Under the pieces are notes generated by a model, which worked only from the letters and a program-made list of their open reading frames with translations, searched no databases and was not told where the DNA came from. The position numbers were made by a program, and so were the translations under genes. From positions 201,001-265,000 of the forward strand of contig NC_089736.1 of the NCBI RefSeq assembly GCF_035083965.1: 64,000 nt of DNA. Reading direction: 5' to 3'. The DNA comes from Branchiostoma lanceolatum (taxonomy: Eukaryota; Chordata; Leptocardii; Amphioxiformes; Branchiostomatidae). This document shows, piece by piece, positions 24,000-38,000 of the stretch. The stretch's first letter is position 1. Each line of letters opens with the position of its first letter.

Positions 24000-26900
24000 G
24001 TCGGCAAAAAGAGAGATGTCAATCTGAGAGTCAATGAACTTTCAATCAAATTTCATGAAATTTGGCCCAATGATAGCATTGTCGCTCCTTCCAGGCATAG
24101 AATAGTGTTGGGTAAATTGGCAGAAAACAGCAGCAGCAACAACTATGATAGTAACTGTATCTGTATGTACCTTTCTGCGTAGCACACCAGCTTCATATGT
24201 GTACGCAGTGTGGTAGCAGCTGGTTATATCGCACTGAACGTCCGAACCTTTGCACATCTATGTCTAGCATTGTTAAGCTACTGTACTTGTGAGCTAAAGA
24301 CAATCTATTTCCAGATCTCCCCTCCCTGGCTGAGATCCACAGCAGTCCCGAGGGTCAGACGGACCAACTTTGACTTAATCAGAACCAGAAACTCAGGCAA
24401 CAACAACAGCCAGCGGGAACTGGGTCAAAATGCAGTAAATTTAGACGATAACTCGTCCGAATTATTCAGATTCTGACTTTATCTCAGTTTCGAGGGATGT
24501 CCAGATATGGAGCTTACTCCTTTGGGCCCATCTTAGCTCGGTAAATTTTCTCTGTAACAATATTCAGCATGAGGACAAAACTTGTTCACTCTCCTGAAAC
24601 TGTGTGTATGAAGGTACAGACTTTCCCCTGAACAAATTAACTAACGTTGCAGCGTTAAACAAACATGTGAGTAAAGATGGTCCTTAAACTAGGTCTACTG
24701 ATTTGTCCCATGTTCTCTATTCCTTGCCTTTTGCAGGTATGTTGGCAGTCGGTTATGTGACATTGAACAACCGGCACACCTAAACCCTCCATAGCTAACT
24801 CAAATTACTGCTTAAAACTATTTAATGAAGATGCTTGTAATGTTTTTTTAACAAAATGTTGTGAGTTTTGATGTAATGAACGAGTTCAGTGAGATTCAGT
24901 AGTTACGGATAGAAAATGATTTACAGGAACTACCGACAAGACTCTTGACTCTGGTACATCCTTAAGTAAACCCAGCTGTCAAGGTCAAGTGGAAGAGATT
25001 GACCTTGTGGAAGCAGGAGAAACACTTAGACTATAGTTTATTGTCTTAAAACTCTTCTAAAATTAGGAATGGAAGATTTCAGCATTGTAAGATATCTGGA
25101 ACCCAATGTTAAGGCTATCTTAGATGACATTTCTGCAAGTCTAGTACCTTAAAGTAGGATTTGATACCTTAGCAGACTTTACCGTCTTGGAGAAAGCTCA
25201 AGATCTTAGAAGTGTTCTTATCTCCAGTCAGAGGAGCAAAGGTGGGACTTACCCCGGCTTCTTAAAGGACAGAATCAAGATGAAAGTTTCTGCAAGACGA
25301 TCCTCTAGTGTCCAGCGCACCTGGCCTCAGAACAGTCCAGAGCAGTGTCCTTCAAAGTGGCCCAAGGTCGCGGAACAATGGAGGACGGTGCGCAGGCCGT
25401 ACATGTGTGTCTGTTTGTGAGGGGCTGAGATAGAACAGGGGGCAAAGGTCAGCTAGAGCTGGGATTGGCCAGAGGTCAGCGAGGTCACATCAACTTGTTC
25501 CAAGTGATTCTGGGAGAGATACGGCTGGCCCAGGGCCAGGGGAGGGAGGGGCGACGGTGGATGGAACAGCGCTGGATTTGTTGGTTTTCGGATTTTAGAA
25601 AAAACACCTGGTTATGGAAGATCAACATGGAAACAGAGTCTGATGACTCTGAGGGAAAGTCTGTACCTTCAGTTTGCACACATATGTGCAGTTTCAGAGT
25701 CTGATTTAAATTTTCCTCCCAGTCCTCTGTTCTTATGATGTGTTATCTTAACCAATGCGATAACTTGGTGTGGGCCAATTACTCACCATGATCAGTGCTG
25801 AGAGGCAAGAGGGGGAGGGAGGAAGGTAGATGGAAGAGCCTAGCACTCTACTTCTAGTCTTCAGAGATGTTGGATTTGATAAAAGTTCTCCCACAGTTTT
25901 GCCAAATTGCAGAATAAATCTCAGATGTTCAGCATTTGACATCGGTTGGCCTCAGATCAAACCTGTCGGGTTTTGGGTGCCATCAAACTTCTGAAGACCA
26001 TTATCGAACTTTTCCTTCATTGTCCCTCACATATTACGTACATTTAGTATACCCACCTGCCAAATATAAACTTTTCAAGTTCAGGTGTCCACACACAAAC
26101 AAACGGCGCTGAAAATGTAACCATCTTGGCGAAGATGATAAACCTCAAAAGGTCAGTGTTTGATGGCGTTTGGCCTCGGACCATGTCTGTATCTAGTCTT
26201 TGGTGCGACATGATAAAAAGTCTGGCAGCAAATGGACAATTCTGGCAGCGAAATGAACGATTCTAGGTTTTAATTGCAGAATTCTGGCAGGCTAGCAGGA
26301 CAGCTGGGCCAGGCTGGGTCTGGTTCAGATGTGATGATTTGCGGCGTGAGGAAATTCAGTAGAACAAACGGCCGAGATGTTGTGTCTGATACAAGAACTC
26401 TTTTGGCAACAATTCTGGCTCTTTGATACCTTCCTGTCTACTGTGATAGGGAGACAGTCGGAGATTTGAAGTGTGATGATATGAGCCTCAGAGGTCTTCG
26501 AACTTCTGTATCTTTGCTGGGTGCAGACATTTATTCATTAAGCAACTTTGAAACAGAGGGCTGGGAGGAAAACTGTTGGTTTGTTGAAATGTGATGAACT
26601 CTGCAGAATGTGAATTTCTAGTTCTTTTCTGGTGGTGCTGAGACTTAATACTAACTACTTAGATTACAAAATGGTTGTCAGACATTTAGCTTCCACTAGG
26701 AGTTGGGAGGAAAACTTGAACTTGACTATATTCACTGACCCTCAAATTCTAGCTTTAACCTTCCCTCTGCGGCCTAACTCCATAATCAATGAACATTTGG
26801 TGCCAAAACGCTACCCTAGCAGGCTGTCAGGGTATCAAGATATCTGATAACCAAAGAACTGAATTCGGACAGCCCCTCAGACAGCGGCATCCCTGCTGAT

Positions 26901-27159
26901 GTGAGGCTAATAGAGGTCATGTTGTTGAACTTGACCTCCACATAGCGACTCTGATCTTGTAGCAGCTACATCAAACTCCTGTCTCTTCTGATTCCCAAGT
27001 CAGCATCCAATGGCAAGGGTGCCCTGACTTACTTAGGGAAGTCCTATACATAACTTTTAACGACTTTTTGATAGATCACGCCAATTCAGTTACTTTAGCA
27101 ATTCAATTTCAATTTTATTGTGGGATAACTAGCAGAAGTATAGTTCAATACATATTATA
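24000..27159. other. Non-genic DNA between the LRR gene and the MPP gene
   Basis: Upstream region of the LRR gene. It contains GAAAACAGAG-family MITE pieces at 24590-24640 (reverse), 25623-25735, 26545-26575 and 26695-26740. No convincing exon is present on either strand. Confidence 0.45.
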
Positions 27160-27425
27160 TACATGTAGGGGCAGTGGGTTTTTATCCACTGTGTCTAGGG
27201 CACAGTATTGGAAGGCGAAGCCCAACCCTCTCCTTCCACTGCCTTTTACCTCTCCTGCCACAGTCAGGTACCCATTTTAACACCTGGGTAGAGCAAGGAA
27301 ATATGTGCAATGTACATGTCGGTGCCTTTCCCAAGGACACGTTGTCTGGCTTGAATTGTCAGGATTCGAACCTGTGATCTCTCAATCTTGTGTCCGCTAG
27401 CCTAGCCTCTCCACCATTCGATTCA
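27160..27425 (-). mobile_element. tRNA-derived SINE (reverse copy)
   Basis: On the minus strand the head shows CAGGTTCGAATCCTG as B box, preceded by an A-box-like stretch. The body shares CCAACCCTCTCCTTCCACTG with the complement of 17280-17310, which ties it to the SINE at 17085-17355. Confidence 0.7.
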
Positions 27426-28482
27426 TGAAACAAACTCAGGAGGTCATAAATGATACAAGACATAGTTTTATTATGAAAGTCTTTAATGTTAGCATTGTAG
27501 TTTGATCGTTAACCAGGGTTGAACAACCTGTAGTAGTGAGAAAATGTGTCATCACAGATTATGATGTTTGCTTGACTCACAAACCAATCAGAACCAGGGA
27601 CAGACTTTGGACCAACAGTATAAGTTGATTAAGTCATGGAGTGGGTTGAGTGAACTTAGGGTAAAATTCGTGCCAAGTATGGACTTAATTTCGCCGGGAA
27701 CCTTGTATCTATTTACAGAATTTCTAATTCTTTTTGTCAGCGCTTTTGATTGGAGTGTGATATTGTTGATATTTATGTTTTTATATGACATTGCATTTAA
27801 TTTTCTAATGTTCAATCATGATGTCAGGCATCACAAGGCTACTTTGCCATCATAGTATAATCTACATCCAGTATTGTTCCTGGCACAATACCTCAAAACT
27901 AGCCAGTGTAACCCTTGCTGCTGGTTCTCCTGTGTCTCTTGCTGTCCATTGGTGCATGACATGTTTAGTCTGGTCTGCCCCCCTCCCCACTTTACACAAA
28001 ACAGCCAGGTTGGTTTCTCACTTTGTCTCCTGTTACTGTTAATTTATGTCTCCCCCTTAACGGACAAAAAGTACTTTTTACTAATGAGTCCTGAATGTAC
28101 ACCTTAGTACAAGGCTTGATGAGAAGATGGGTGTACCAAGAAGGTCATGAAAATGTAAGATGAAAACTTGAGGTCAGTGTCCTTGCCATGTTCACCTTCG
28201 TGGCTAACCACCCCCCCCCCCCCCAAGTTCACACTGTATTGTACAGTACCTGGAAACATGCTGCAGTGTAGGAGTGGCTGTGAACAATAATCTTTATTTC
28301 TGACTGGCATGCATGTGTGAATTGTTGGTAAAAGTGCAGAAAAATCAGATGAAATTTCTGTATGTTCGTGAATTTTTTATTTTATTTTGTGCTAAAGGTC
28401 ATCCTCAAGCTAAAAAGGTAGCCTTGACCTTGTGTTGAGAGTCCTGAAGTTGACCTTGTTGTGTTTTGTTGTGTGTTCTACA
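27426..28482. other. Non-genic DNA
   Basis: A poly-C tract lies at 28211-28224. No exon, element end or RNA could be supported. It could be intronic if the MPP gene has a distant first exon. Confidence 0.4.
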
Positions 28483-29020
28483 GGTGTGTCTCCACCATGT
28501 GACGTCCTCCTCCTCCTGTTCAAGGTCATCCCAAGGACACACCAGCCTCCTGCACCGGTCGGAAGCGAGGCATTCCGTAATGTCCGTCACTGTGCTAGTT
28601 TCTGGACAGCGATGACATTGTCAGCTCCAGTAAGGTCGGAGTTCAGCCATCCTAACGTTACAGCTGGGATAGAGGGGACCAACGGGAGACAGTAGCAGTG
28701 GAAGGACTGGAACACAAACCAACATTCCACAAACACTGGATCTGGATTCGGATGGGATTCTATGATTTCAGATCTCACAAATAAATCCCGTTCAGAAAGA
28801 GGATCAAGATTAAATCTGTGCGATCATCCAATCTTGATCTAAGTACAGTACTTTATAATGGTCTAACTGTAAGACAATCAGACAACTTCACAGCATTCCA
28901 GCAAGGCTGAGTTTTCTACAACAACAAACTGCCTCACTTCAAGGTGCTCAGAGTCTTTTGAAATCTCTTCCGTGGAAGACTTTTACCTTTCCAGACGTCT
29001 CAGGGAATTCTTAAGGAACC
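28483..29020 (+). other. Probable 5' UTR exon of the MPP-type gene
   Basis: A pyrimidine-containing acceptor (gtgtgttctacag) ends at 28482 and sequence runs without another good splice site to the start codon at 29021. The bases before the ATG (aggaacc) are a fair Kozak context. Its 5' boundary is inferred. Confidence 0.35.
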
Positions 29021-32000
29021 ATGCCGGGACTCTCGACTATAGGCAGCGATCCTGGTAAGAAAACTTGTTGTAAAATACTTGATTTCTTGAAGTTAAAAGG
29101 AGATGGAGATTATAATCTTACATTGTCCCTTTACCACTTTGTGTACATGTACCTGCAGTGCCTCCTAGCAGCAATGTGAGGTACTGCAGCTTGTTTTATG
29201 AAATTGAAGTCAAGTCTAATTACTTCCTAGTTATTCCTTACCAGTGTTTGATATGATATATATATAATAGGAGTTTTCTGGTTATGTACTGGTGTGAAGT
29301 AGCAAGTTTTATTAATTATTTACATGTTTGTTTGTTTATTTATTTATTTGTTTCCACCTCTGCAGGTTTACAGCGACTGCTGCAGTCCCTGACCCACGTG
29401 CAGGGGAAGGTCGAAGGTCAACAGAATGACTTCTCCTTCCTCAACAACCTGTTCCAGAGCCGCGACTTCGAGGCTCTCCTGAAGGTAAACAAAGAAACAA
29501 ACAAACAAATAAACAAACAAATAAACAGACTTCTCCTTCCTCAACAACCTGTTCCAGAGCCGCGACTTTGAGGCTTTGCTTAAGGTGAACCTAGAGACAA
29601 ATACTGTAAATGCAGAAATGTTTGCGGTGGTTTTATGTTCGGGGTTTTCGCGTTGAACTCTTAACTGCTAACTTAAAACCACTGCGAAAAGCCGTTTCAT
29701 TGTGTGACTTTTTCGCTGCTATTGTTCCAAACGCCAACTCAAAACCACCGCGAGCACTCCATTTTCTCCCTACCGCGAAATTAAATCCCCACGAACATTT
29801 CTGCATTCACAGTGATGGTAACAAATATCTTCCATTAAATGTAGCGTGCATAGTCCTGTGGTTAGGGACCCTGCCTCTGGACCAGAAGGTTTGGAGTTTC
29901 TCATTCATTTGTCAGTTCAGTGTCATTTTGTAAATCCAACAACCAACCAAAGATTGGGTTTGACCTGAAGAAGCAAAACAATGTATGTGCCCCAGATTGT
30001 GGTGATGTACATGTTAAGTACACGTCTCCAACCTGTACTTACGTCTCGCTTCTGTCAGTCTTGTTATCACACCTTCTAGCTAAAACCAGTCATTAGGAAC
30101 TCATATAACAGTTATACATCATAATGAGGGGTTGCTATGGGCAGAAACTGGCTTTTCTTTGGTTCACAGGTGATAATTAGTGCTCGCATCAACATTTACT
30201 TTTTAGGAAAACCATAAAATGACAATTGTACATATTATGTGTGGTTGTAAATGCTAGTGACCACCTCTATACATAAGGACCAACTGCCAATGTGACCACT
30301 TTTTGTTGCTCCCTTAGAGATAGTTTTCCCCTTGACACAAGCAGTAAGAATCCTGTCCATACTGGCCACCTCTCTACTGTGTCCATTTTCTTGCTGTTCC
30401 TTGGGTTTAAGTCACTTCAAACAAGTTAAAGCATTGACAGAAATGGGGAACTTTGTACTTTGCAAGTAAATTTCTCATCAGGGTCTTTTCCGTTGGGCTT
30501 CAGGAACACCTGGGAACAACGCCTCTTATTATAAAGCCGTAAAAAACACAACTCGGCCTTAATGATACCTTATGGTGGAGGCACGCATTTTTAGAATACC
30601 TAAGACCACACCAATTTAATTTCTTGGTAAACGGATTTTTATTTTCCCAAAAAAAAATTTTTGAAAAAAAAAATCATCCCAGCCTTCTGTTTTCATGATT
30701 TTTTTTTCTACATTTTTTCTTTTTTTTGAAAATAAAAATCCGTTCACCAAGAAATTAAATTGGTGTGGCCTTAGCAGCGTGTTTCCGGCTTCCGGGACCT
30801 TACATGTGACTTGGCGTAACATAGAATATACTTTTGTATATTTTCCTTTTCCCTGTCTACAGGTGCACAGCTTAGTGTCAGCGCATATGGAGCAGGACCC
30901 CAGTCCTGTCATGTACACGGCAGCGGCGCTCTCGCTCGATGTGAGTACATGTTTCCTTCTTTACTAACCTTCTCCCTGCCGTGGAAGCCTTTTGGCGCTG
31001 CATCTGTATCAGTTAGGGCATCAGGTTGTAGTGAGGGGGTTAACAATTGTTCACAGCAGCCGAGGTCTCGCTCGATGTAAACTTGTACATGTTTCCTTCT
31101 TTATTCTACTGAACCTTCCCCCTGCCAAGGAACCCTTTCAGCACCACATCTGTACCAGTGATGGGGTCAGGCAGCAGTGAGAAGGTTAACTAACACTGAA
31201 AGCTAAACCTTTTTTTCTGTGTCTAGGAAAAAGTTTCTTATGTAAGTTCTAATGTTAACATTTACATTATTGACATAGGGTGTTTATTAACAAGAGTTAT
31301 AATTCGCTATCGTCTTCTTTACAATGACATCACTGGTTTATACAGCAGTATTGTTATTATAATAACAGTTAAGCTGCAGTTTAGGTAAAAAAATTGGACA
31401 TTAATTTTGTAGTTGTTAGTCTTCTGTTTGTTTCTAACACTCGACTCACCAACTTACAGATTTCTGAGGAACTCCGCTTCATGATGCCGACTCCAGAAAA
31501 CCTGGAACTCCTGAGATTACTGAACAGTCCCCACATCAGGGTAAGGGTGTTACTGAACAGTCCCCACATCAGGGTAAGGGTGTTACTGAACAGTCCCTAA
31601 CTCGGAGTACTGTCTCCATGGTAACATCATAGAAAGTTAAAGTAGATGTGAGGAGAGTATCGTGTGTTCTCCAACACTAAACTCTCTAGATCTCTAAACA
31701 ATAACAAGATTATAGAGAAACTAAAACTCATACAAAAATGTCAAATATGAACTTACTTGTACCCTAAATCTTTGGACATGGCCTTCGTCAGGGTAGAATT
31801 ATCCACTGCTTTTGGCACTTGTCATTGGATGGCTGGTACAAGAGATTCGCCCTTGGTATGTGAGATGAAATGACCTTGTCATGCCCCCCTCCCCATATTC
31901 CAGAATCTCCTGTACCCCAAAACCAAGTAGAGTTCTTCCCTAATGAACTTCATGAATCACACAATCCTCACATGATCATCACATGTTCATCACATGATCA

Positions 32001-35000
32001 TCACATGTTCATCACATGTTCTTTAGATAATAGGACATGAGATGACCTTGATATGCCCCCCTCCCCCCTGCAGGCTCTCCTGTCCTCCCACGACCGAGTG
32101 GCAAACAAGGAGTTCTCCCCCCGTCTTCCGGACGTCGAGTCTGACGTTGACTTTGAGGAGGAGGAGCCGTCTCTCAAGGTCGTCCAACTGGTCAAGAACG
32201 AGGAACCGCTGGTCAGTATGCAACATGATTGTCCGCCATTATGACCTTTGTCAAGAAGGTTATTTTATATTTTCGGCAGCATTTGTTTTGTGTGTCTGTT
32301 AGACAACTCAAGAATGTCTGGATAGATTACTTTTATATTTGGTGTGTTGGTAGGTTGTTACAAAAACTTGAAATGGTAAGATTTTGGCCCCTGGTGGCTT
32401 TCTGCATCAGTACAGTGGCCTGATTGCTGTTTTACATCAGTTTCGTATCATGGAAGTTTTGTGATTGACTTATATGGCTGTGAAATTCGATAACTTGCAT
32501 GATAAGCCTGTGTCCAACTGACCGAAACCAGTCTGAATACTTTGAATTTTGAATCGGAAACCTGTTGGTTGACTTTTAGGGCGCGACGATTCGTCTTGAG
32601 GAGAAGACGGGTCAGATCTTCATCGCCCGGGTGATGATTGGCGGCGCCGCGGACCGCAGCGGCCTCATGGCGGTCGGCGACGAGATCTGGGAAGTCAACG
32701 GGATCTCCGTTCGCGGGAAAACGCCGGACGAGGTCGTGCAGATCCTGAGCAACGCGGTCGGGACGATCACGTTTAAACTGGTGCCCGCGGACCTGGACCT
32801 CAGGCCACCTAAGGACAGCAAGGTACAAATGTAATCATATGTTGACTCATGATAGTCACATGATAATCACATGATAGTCACATGATAAAAATCACATGAT
32901 ATTCAGATAATATTCACATGAACCCTGACCTCAGGCCACCTAAGGACAGCAAAGTAATCACATGTCTGTCACATGATCTTTGCTTGATGATCACATGATA
33001 CTCACATGATCAGTACATGCTTTTTGCTGCCAATATTTCTACTCACTCTTTTGACTGAAGGCATCTATACTGTACTGTACTAAAGAATCAATGAACATTT
33101 GTCTCAGAAATCCACTAAATATAACTTTTGTGTCGACTTCTCTGCTGTGTCTGCTCTGCCATTAATGTTGCCTCCTGTACTTACGGCTAACACTGCTCTG
33201 GCCCCCCCCCCACGCTGCCAGTTGGCTCCCCCCCTCTGCCCCTCCCTACCCCCCTCCTCACTACCCCCCTCCGCCACCACCTCCCAAAGCAGCATTCTCT
33301 CCTGTATTGAGGAAGTGGATGAGGAACAGGTAGGAAACTAACCACTCATTTTCACATGTCAGTACACACGTATGCATGGCTCTAGTTTATTGTGCAGGGT
33401 ACATGATATTAGAAGGAAAACTTTATTGCACAACAATTGTACATGGTACAAAGTATGGCAAGAATTCGTAAACATAATACAAAGTAAAAGTATAGAATAA
33501 AACTTAACATCCTAATTAATAACTATTGATAACTATTAGATATTGGAACATTACATGCCAACCGATGTTATAATTGCTCCATGTTAGGAAAAATGCAATT
33601 TTTAGGTGACAGCAATGAGGCAGTATAAAATACAGCAGTGTTCTGAAGGTCATTTTAAAAGATAGCAGTATGCTGAAGGTCATTTTCAAAGATACATGTG
33701 ACTGTGTGCTAAAGGTCATTAATGTAAAGAACAGCCAAAGTGTGCAGAAAGTGACACTGCTGTGTTCCCAAGGGTTTCTATGTCAAGAAAGTAAAGTTAT
33801 ACAAAAGATTGAGAAAAATATACTTTTTCATTGCATTAAAATGCATTGACGTTTTTCCTGTCGCAGAATGGTCAATGACTGACTGTCTCCACCTGTACAT
33901 GTACTCACCTATACTCACCATTTCTCACCTGCCCCTCCAGGTGCGCATGAAGGCGCACTTTGACTACGACCCGTTCGAGGACAAGAACATCCCGTGCCGC
34001 GAGGCGGGCCTGCCGTTTGCGCGGGGCGACGTCCTGCACATCGTCAACATGGAGGACCCCAACTGGTGGCAGGCGCGGCGCGAGGGCGACCGTAGCTGTA
34101 GGGCAGGGCTCATACCCGGGAGGTTACTACAGGAGAGGTGAGCATGTGGTCATCACATGATAGGCACATGGTAGGCACGTGGTAGGCACATGGTAGGCAC
34201 ATGGTAGCTAAAGGCGCGGCGGGAGGGCGACCGGAGCTGTAGGGCAGGGCTCATACCCGGGAGGTTACTACAGGAGAGGTGAGCACATGATCATCACATG
34301 ATCATCACATGATCATCAAATGGTAGGCACATGGTAGACACATGGTAGCTAAAGGCACGTGGGAGGGCGACCGGAGCTGTAGGGCAGGGCTCATACCCGG
34401 GAGGTTACTACAGGAGAGGTGAGCACATGATAACTGCATATTATTAATGTTTGTCGCTACAAAATGATAAATACCATTCACATTATCTATGTTTCCATTA
34501 TATCAATTAGTATAAACAAAAGTCACATTATGTATATGCTCAAGTAAAAAGCTGTAGTTCTACTACTTCTGCACTATGTCCTTGAGCTCAAATTGATCAC
34601 AATGTACCCTCCCTGCAGAAGAGAAGCTGTGCGGCAGGGGCGCCCTGCTAACGGCGGGGTGCACAAGGACAGACCCAACAAGTGTGAGTTACTCAAACTC
34701 CTCACTATATGGGAAGTGTTTGCAGTGTTTCTATTCAGAGAATAATCTCTGTATACATGTACATACTTCACTGTTGGGACCACATCTATAGCTGCAGTGC
34801 AATCAGAATAATGCCCTGAGGAAGGTGACAGACGGTCACCAAAACGCTGGTGGAATAAATCTCTTGGTTGTGTAAAAAGAGTTTTGTTATTCAGGGACTC
34901 ACCAACCTGAGTGTTTTTATTCATCCAATAATATTAGTTTGTTTTGACTTGTTTGTTGTTTTCCTGTTGTTTGTTTCTGCAGCCCCCCAGAAGTCCCGTT

Positions 35001-38000
35001 GGGGTTCGTTCCGCAGCAGTAAAAAGAATGCGAAGACGCGGAAGGTCATGTACCAGGCTCACCAGAACGACGGTATGGGCTTCTTGCAGATATCTATCAA
35101 TCAATCAATCAATCTGTCAATCAATCAATCACCTTACTGAGGTAATGTACCAGATATCAGTCAGTCAATCAATCAATCAATAATTATACTGGAGGGTAAC
35201 TGGTTGCATTTCCAAAATATTTTCTTAACAAAAGGTACAACTCTTTAAGCTCTGTACACATCTCTACCTTTAATTTCAAACTATGAAGATCTTGATATTG
35301 TAAAAATGTTTCTTCATTTGTTTGTTTGTTTTTAGAATACGACACCAGAGAAATCCTGACCTATGAGGAAGTAGTTAAGGTTCTGCCCAGACCTGGCCGG
35401 CCTAGACCGGTGGTTCTGATTGGTCCGCCGGGTGTTGGGAGAAACGAGCTGAAGAGGAGACTGATCGCCAGCGACCCCGACATGTACCGGAGCACCGTGC
35501 CTCGTGAGTCTCTCACTGCAGTTCTCATTAGGTTTTATACTTCCGTTCAACTTACAACAGTCTCACACCACAGTTCTGGTTAGGTTTTACACTACCGTTC
35601 CATGTACCGGAGCACCGTGCCTCGTGAGTCTCTGGTTAGGTATCACACTGCTGTTCCTGTACAGAAGCACTGTACAGGCGTCTCACACTGCTGTTTCACA
35701 TAACTGTTCCACTCAGAGAATCTCATGCTGCAGTTCTGGGTAGATATATTACACGACTGTTCAATTCACAAAAGTCTCACACTTCCGTTCATGTTAGGTA
35801 TCACACTACAGTTCCATGTACAGGATCACCCTTACACTGAAGTCTCACACCATAGTTCTTGTTAGGCCTCATACCTCAATCCCAAGGAACTTAAAGTTTG
35901 ACACCTCGTAACAAGTTGAAAAGTGGGGCATCTAACATGGCAAGTTGGCAATCTTTAAAATTTGAAGATAAATGACTTGTCAAGTGAAAAATTGATGATT
36001 GTTTGCTGAATAATATTCATTTCTCTATTCTCCACCTTCTCTCTCCCACTGCTTCGCTCTGCTTGCACAGACATGGCGTATGGTATGTTCTGGTCTCGGC
36101 CAATCAGTGGCGTCCATGTGGCTGTCATGTGACAAGCATGCACCCGATCATGTGATGAGCATGCACTCGTCCAGTGTTGATCATGTGATAACTACACTTT
36201 GAGCATGCTGCAATCATGTGTTTGTGATGATGTATTTGTTACATGAAGCTTTTCTACGATGGCTTGAGACTTTCCAGAAAAGGCCAAACCATTTTATTTC
36301 CTCTGTTCTCAGACATTAGAAGTAAAGATTCACTAGAAGGTGATACAATATCTTAGGAAGTACATGTAGAGGCCTGTTTTTCTATAGAAACAGAGTCATG
36401 ATGGTATTAGCATGAAAGTTTATCTAAGTTAGTAGATTACATGAAATTCAACTCAAGAAATTTTGCTCCCTGGTCACTTGGTCTTCCTCACGGTACATAC
36501 AGAAGACTTGCATTTTTGTTTACTTGTTTGTTTGTTTGTTTCCAGACACGACGAGGCAGCGGAAGAACGTAGAGATTGATGGGAAGGATTACCACTACGT
36601 CTCACGACAGGTCATGGAGGCCGAGATACAGAACAACAAGTGGGTTCTTCTATTGTTGTGTGTGATACAGAACAACAAGTGGGTTCTTCTATTGTTGTGT
36701 GTGATGTTTACACAATATGATTAGGATTGAATCAGTACATTTTTTCTTGTATGACTCGGAGGTTTATTTGTATTTGTGAGTTGGAGCCCAGAGAAGAGCT
36801 GACTCATGTTCCTTGCTTATGCTAGGGTCACATTTCCAACCCGGGGCCCGGTCGGGCAGCTGGTGGGAATGAAAACTATGACATAGAAGACAACAAAAGA
36901 CACAAAACTTTTTTAAAAAATTATTCCTTACCATACCTTATGTATATTCTTGATATGCAGCTTTTATTCTTTGTTTTCTCAATCAGCCTGGTCGGGCCCC
37001 GGCTTGGAAATGCGACCCTAGCATTACCAGGATGACTCATGAATGAATGAATGAATGGTTTATTGTTTATCGTTTCTCAGGCTGATTGAGTATGGGGAGT
37101 ACCGCGGGAACTTGTACGGGACCCACATCGACTCCGTCCGTGCTGTGGTACAGGCCGGCCGCGTCTGCGTGCTCTGTGTCCAGCCACAGGTCAGTAACCT
37201 TTAACCCTCAACCTCTGACCTGTCCGCCTGCTCTGTGTGCAGTCTCGTGACTACCACTTAACCGTAACTACCACGCTACGTTACCATGTTGCCATGACTA
37301 CCATGACACTGGACCGGCTTTTACCGTGACTATCATGTTACCATGACTACCGGGTTATGACTGACAGGTTTGTTTCCATGGTTACCAGGCGCTGAAGCTG
37401 CTGAAGACCTCTGACCTGCAGCCCTGCGTGATCTACGTGAAGCCGCCGCCGCTGGACCGGCTGCGCGAGACCAGGACGGCCGCCGGCGCCAAATCGACCC
37501 ACGACCCCTCCGCCTCTCGGACTTTCTCGGTGAGACAACTCACCCTTGCCTCAGGCCTCAGCGATTTCATTCCTTGGTTCTCGTGTTGGAAATAATGCTT
37601 GACTGGAAAATGAAATTCAACGTGGAAGTCAGTCGTTTGTTTTTGTTTTTATATATTCATGAAAAACTCAAATCAGCCTGCTGACCACTTTTCATTTGGG
37701 TCATGAGTGAAGAGGTGAGGGTGAAACAAAATATAACAGAGCAGAGTTACCTTTTCTCTCATGACCCCAATGAAAAGCGGCCAGCAGGTCCATTTTAGTG
37801 GCAAGGTCATGGAGGGGTCGTTTGTTTGTTTGTTAGTTTGTTTGAGCCTGTGTTTTCCTGTTGACAGGAGGAGGAGCTGCAGGAAATGATCATCAGTGGG
37901 AAGATCGTGGAGGGTTTGTTCGGGCACTACTTCGACTTCGTCCTGACCAATGACGGCCTCCAGCAGGCCTACAGCGACCTCATGAACATCTGTCACATGA

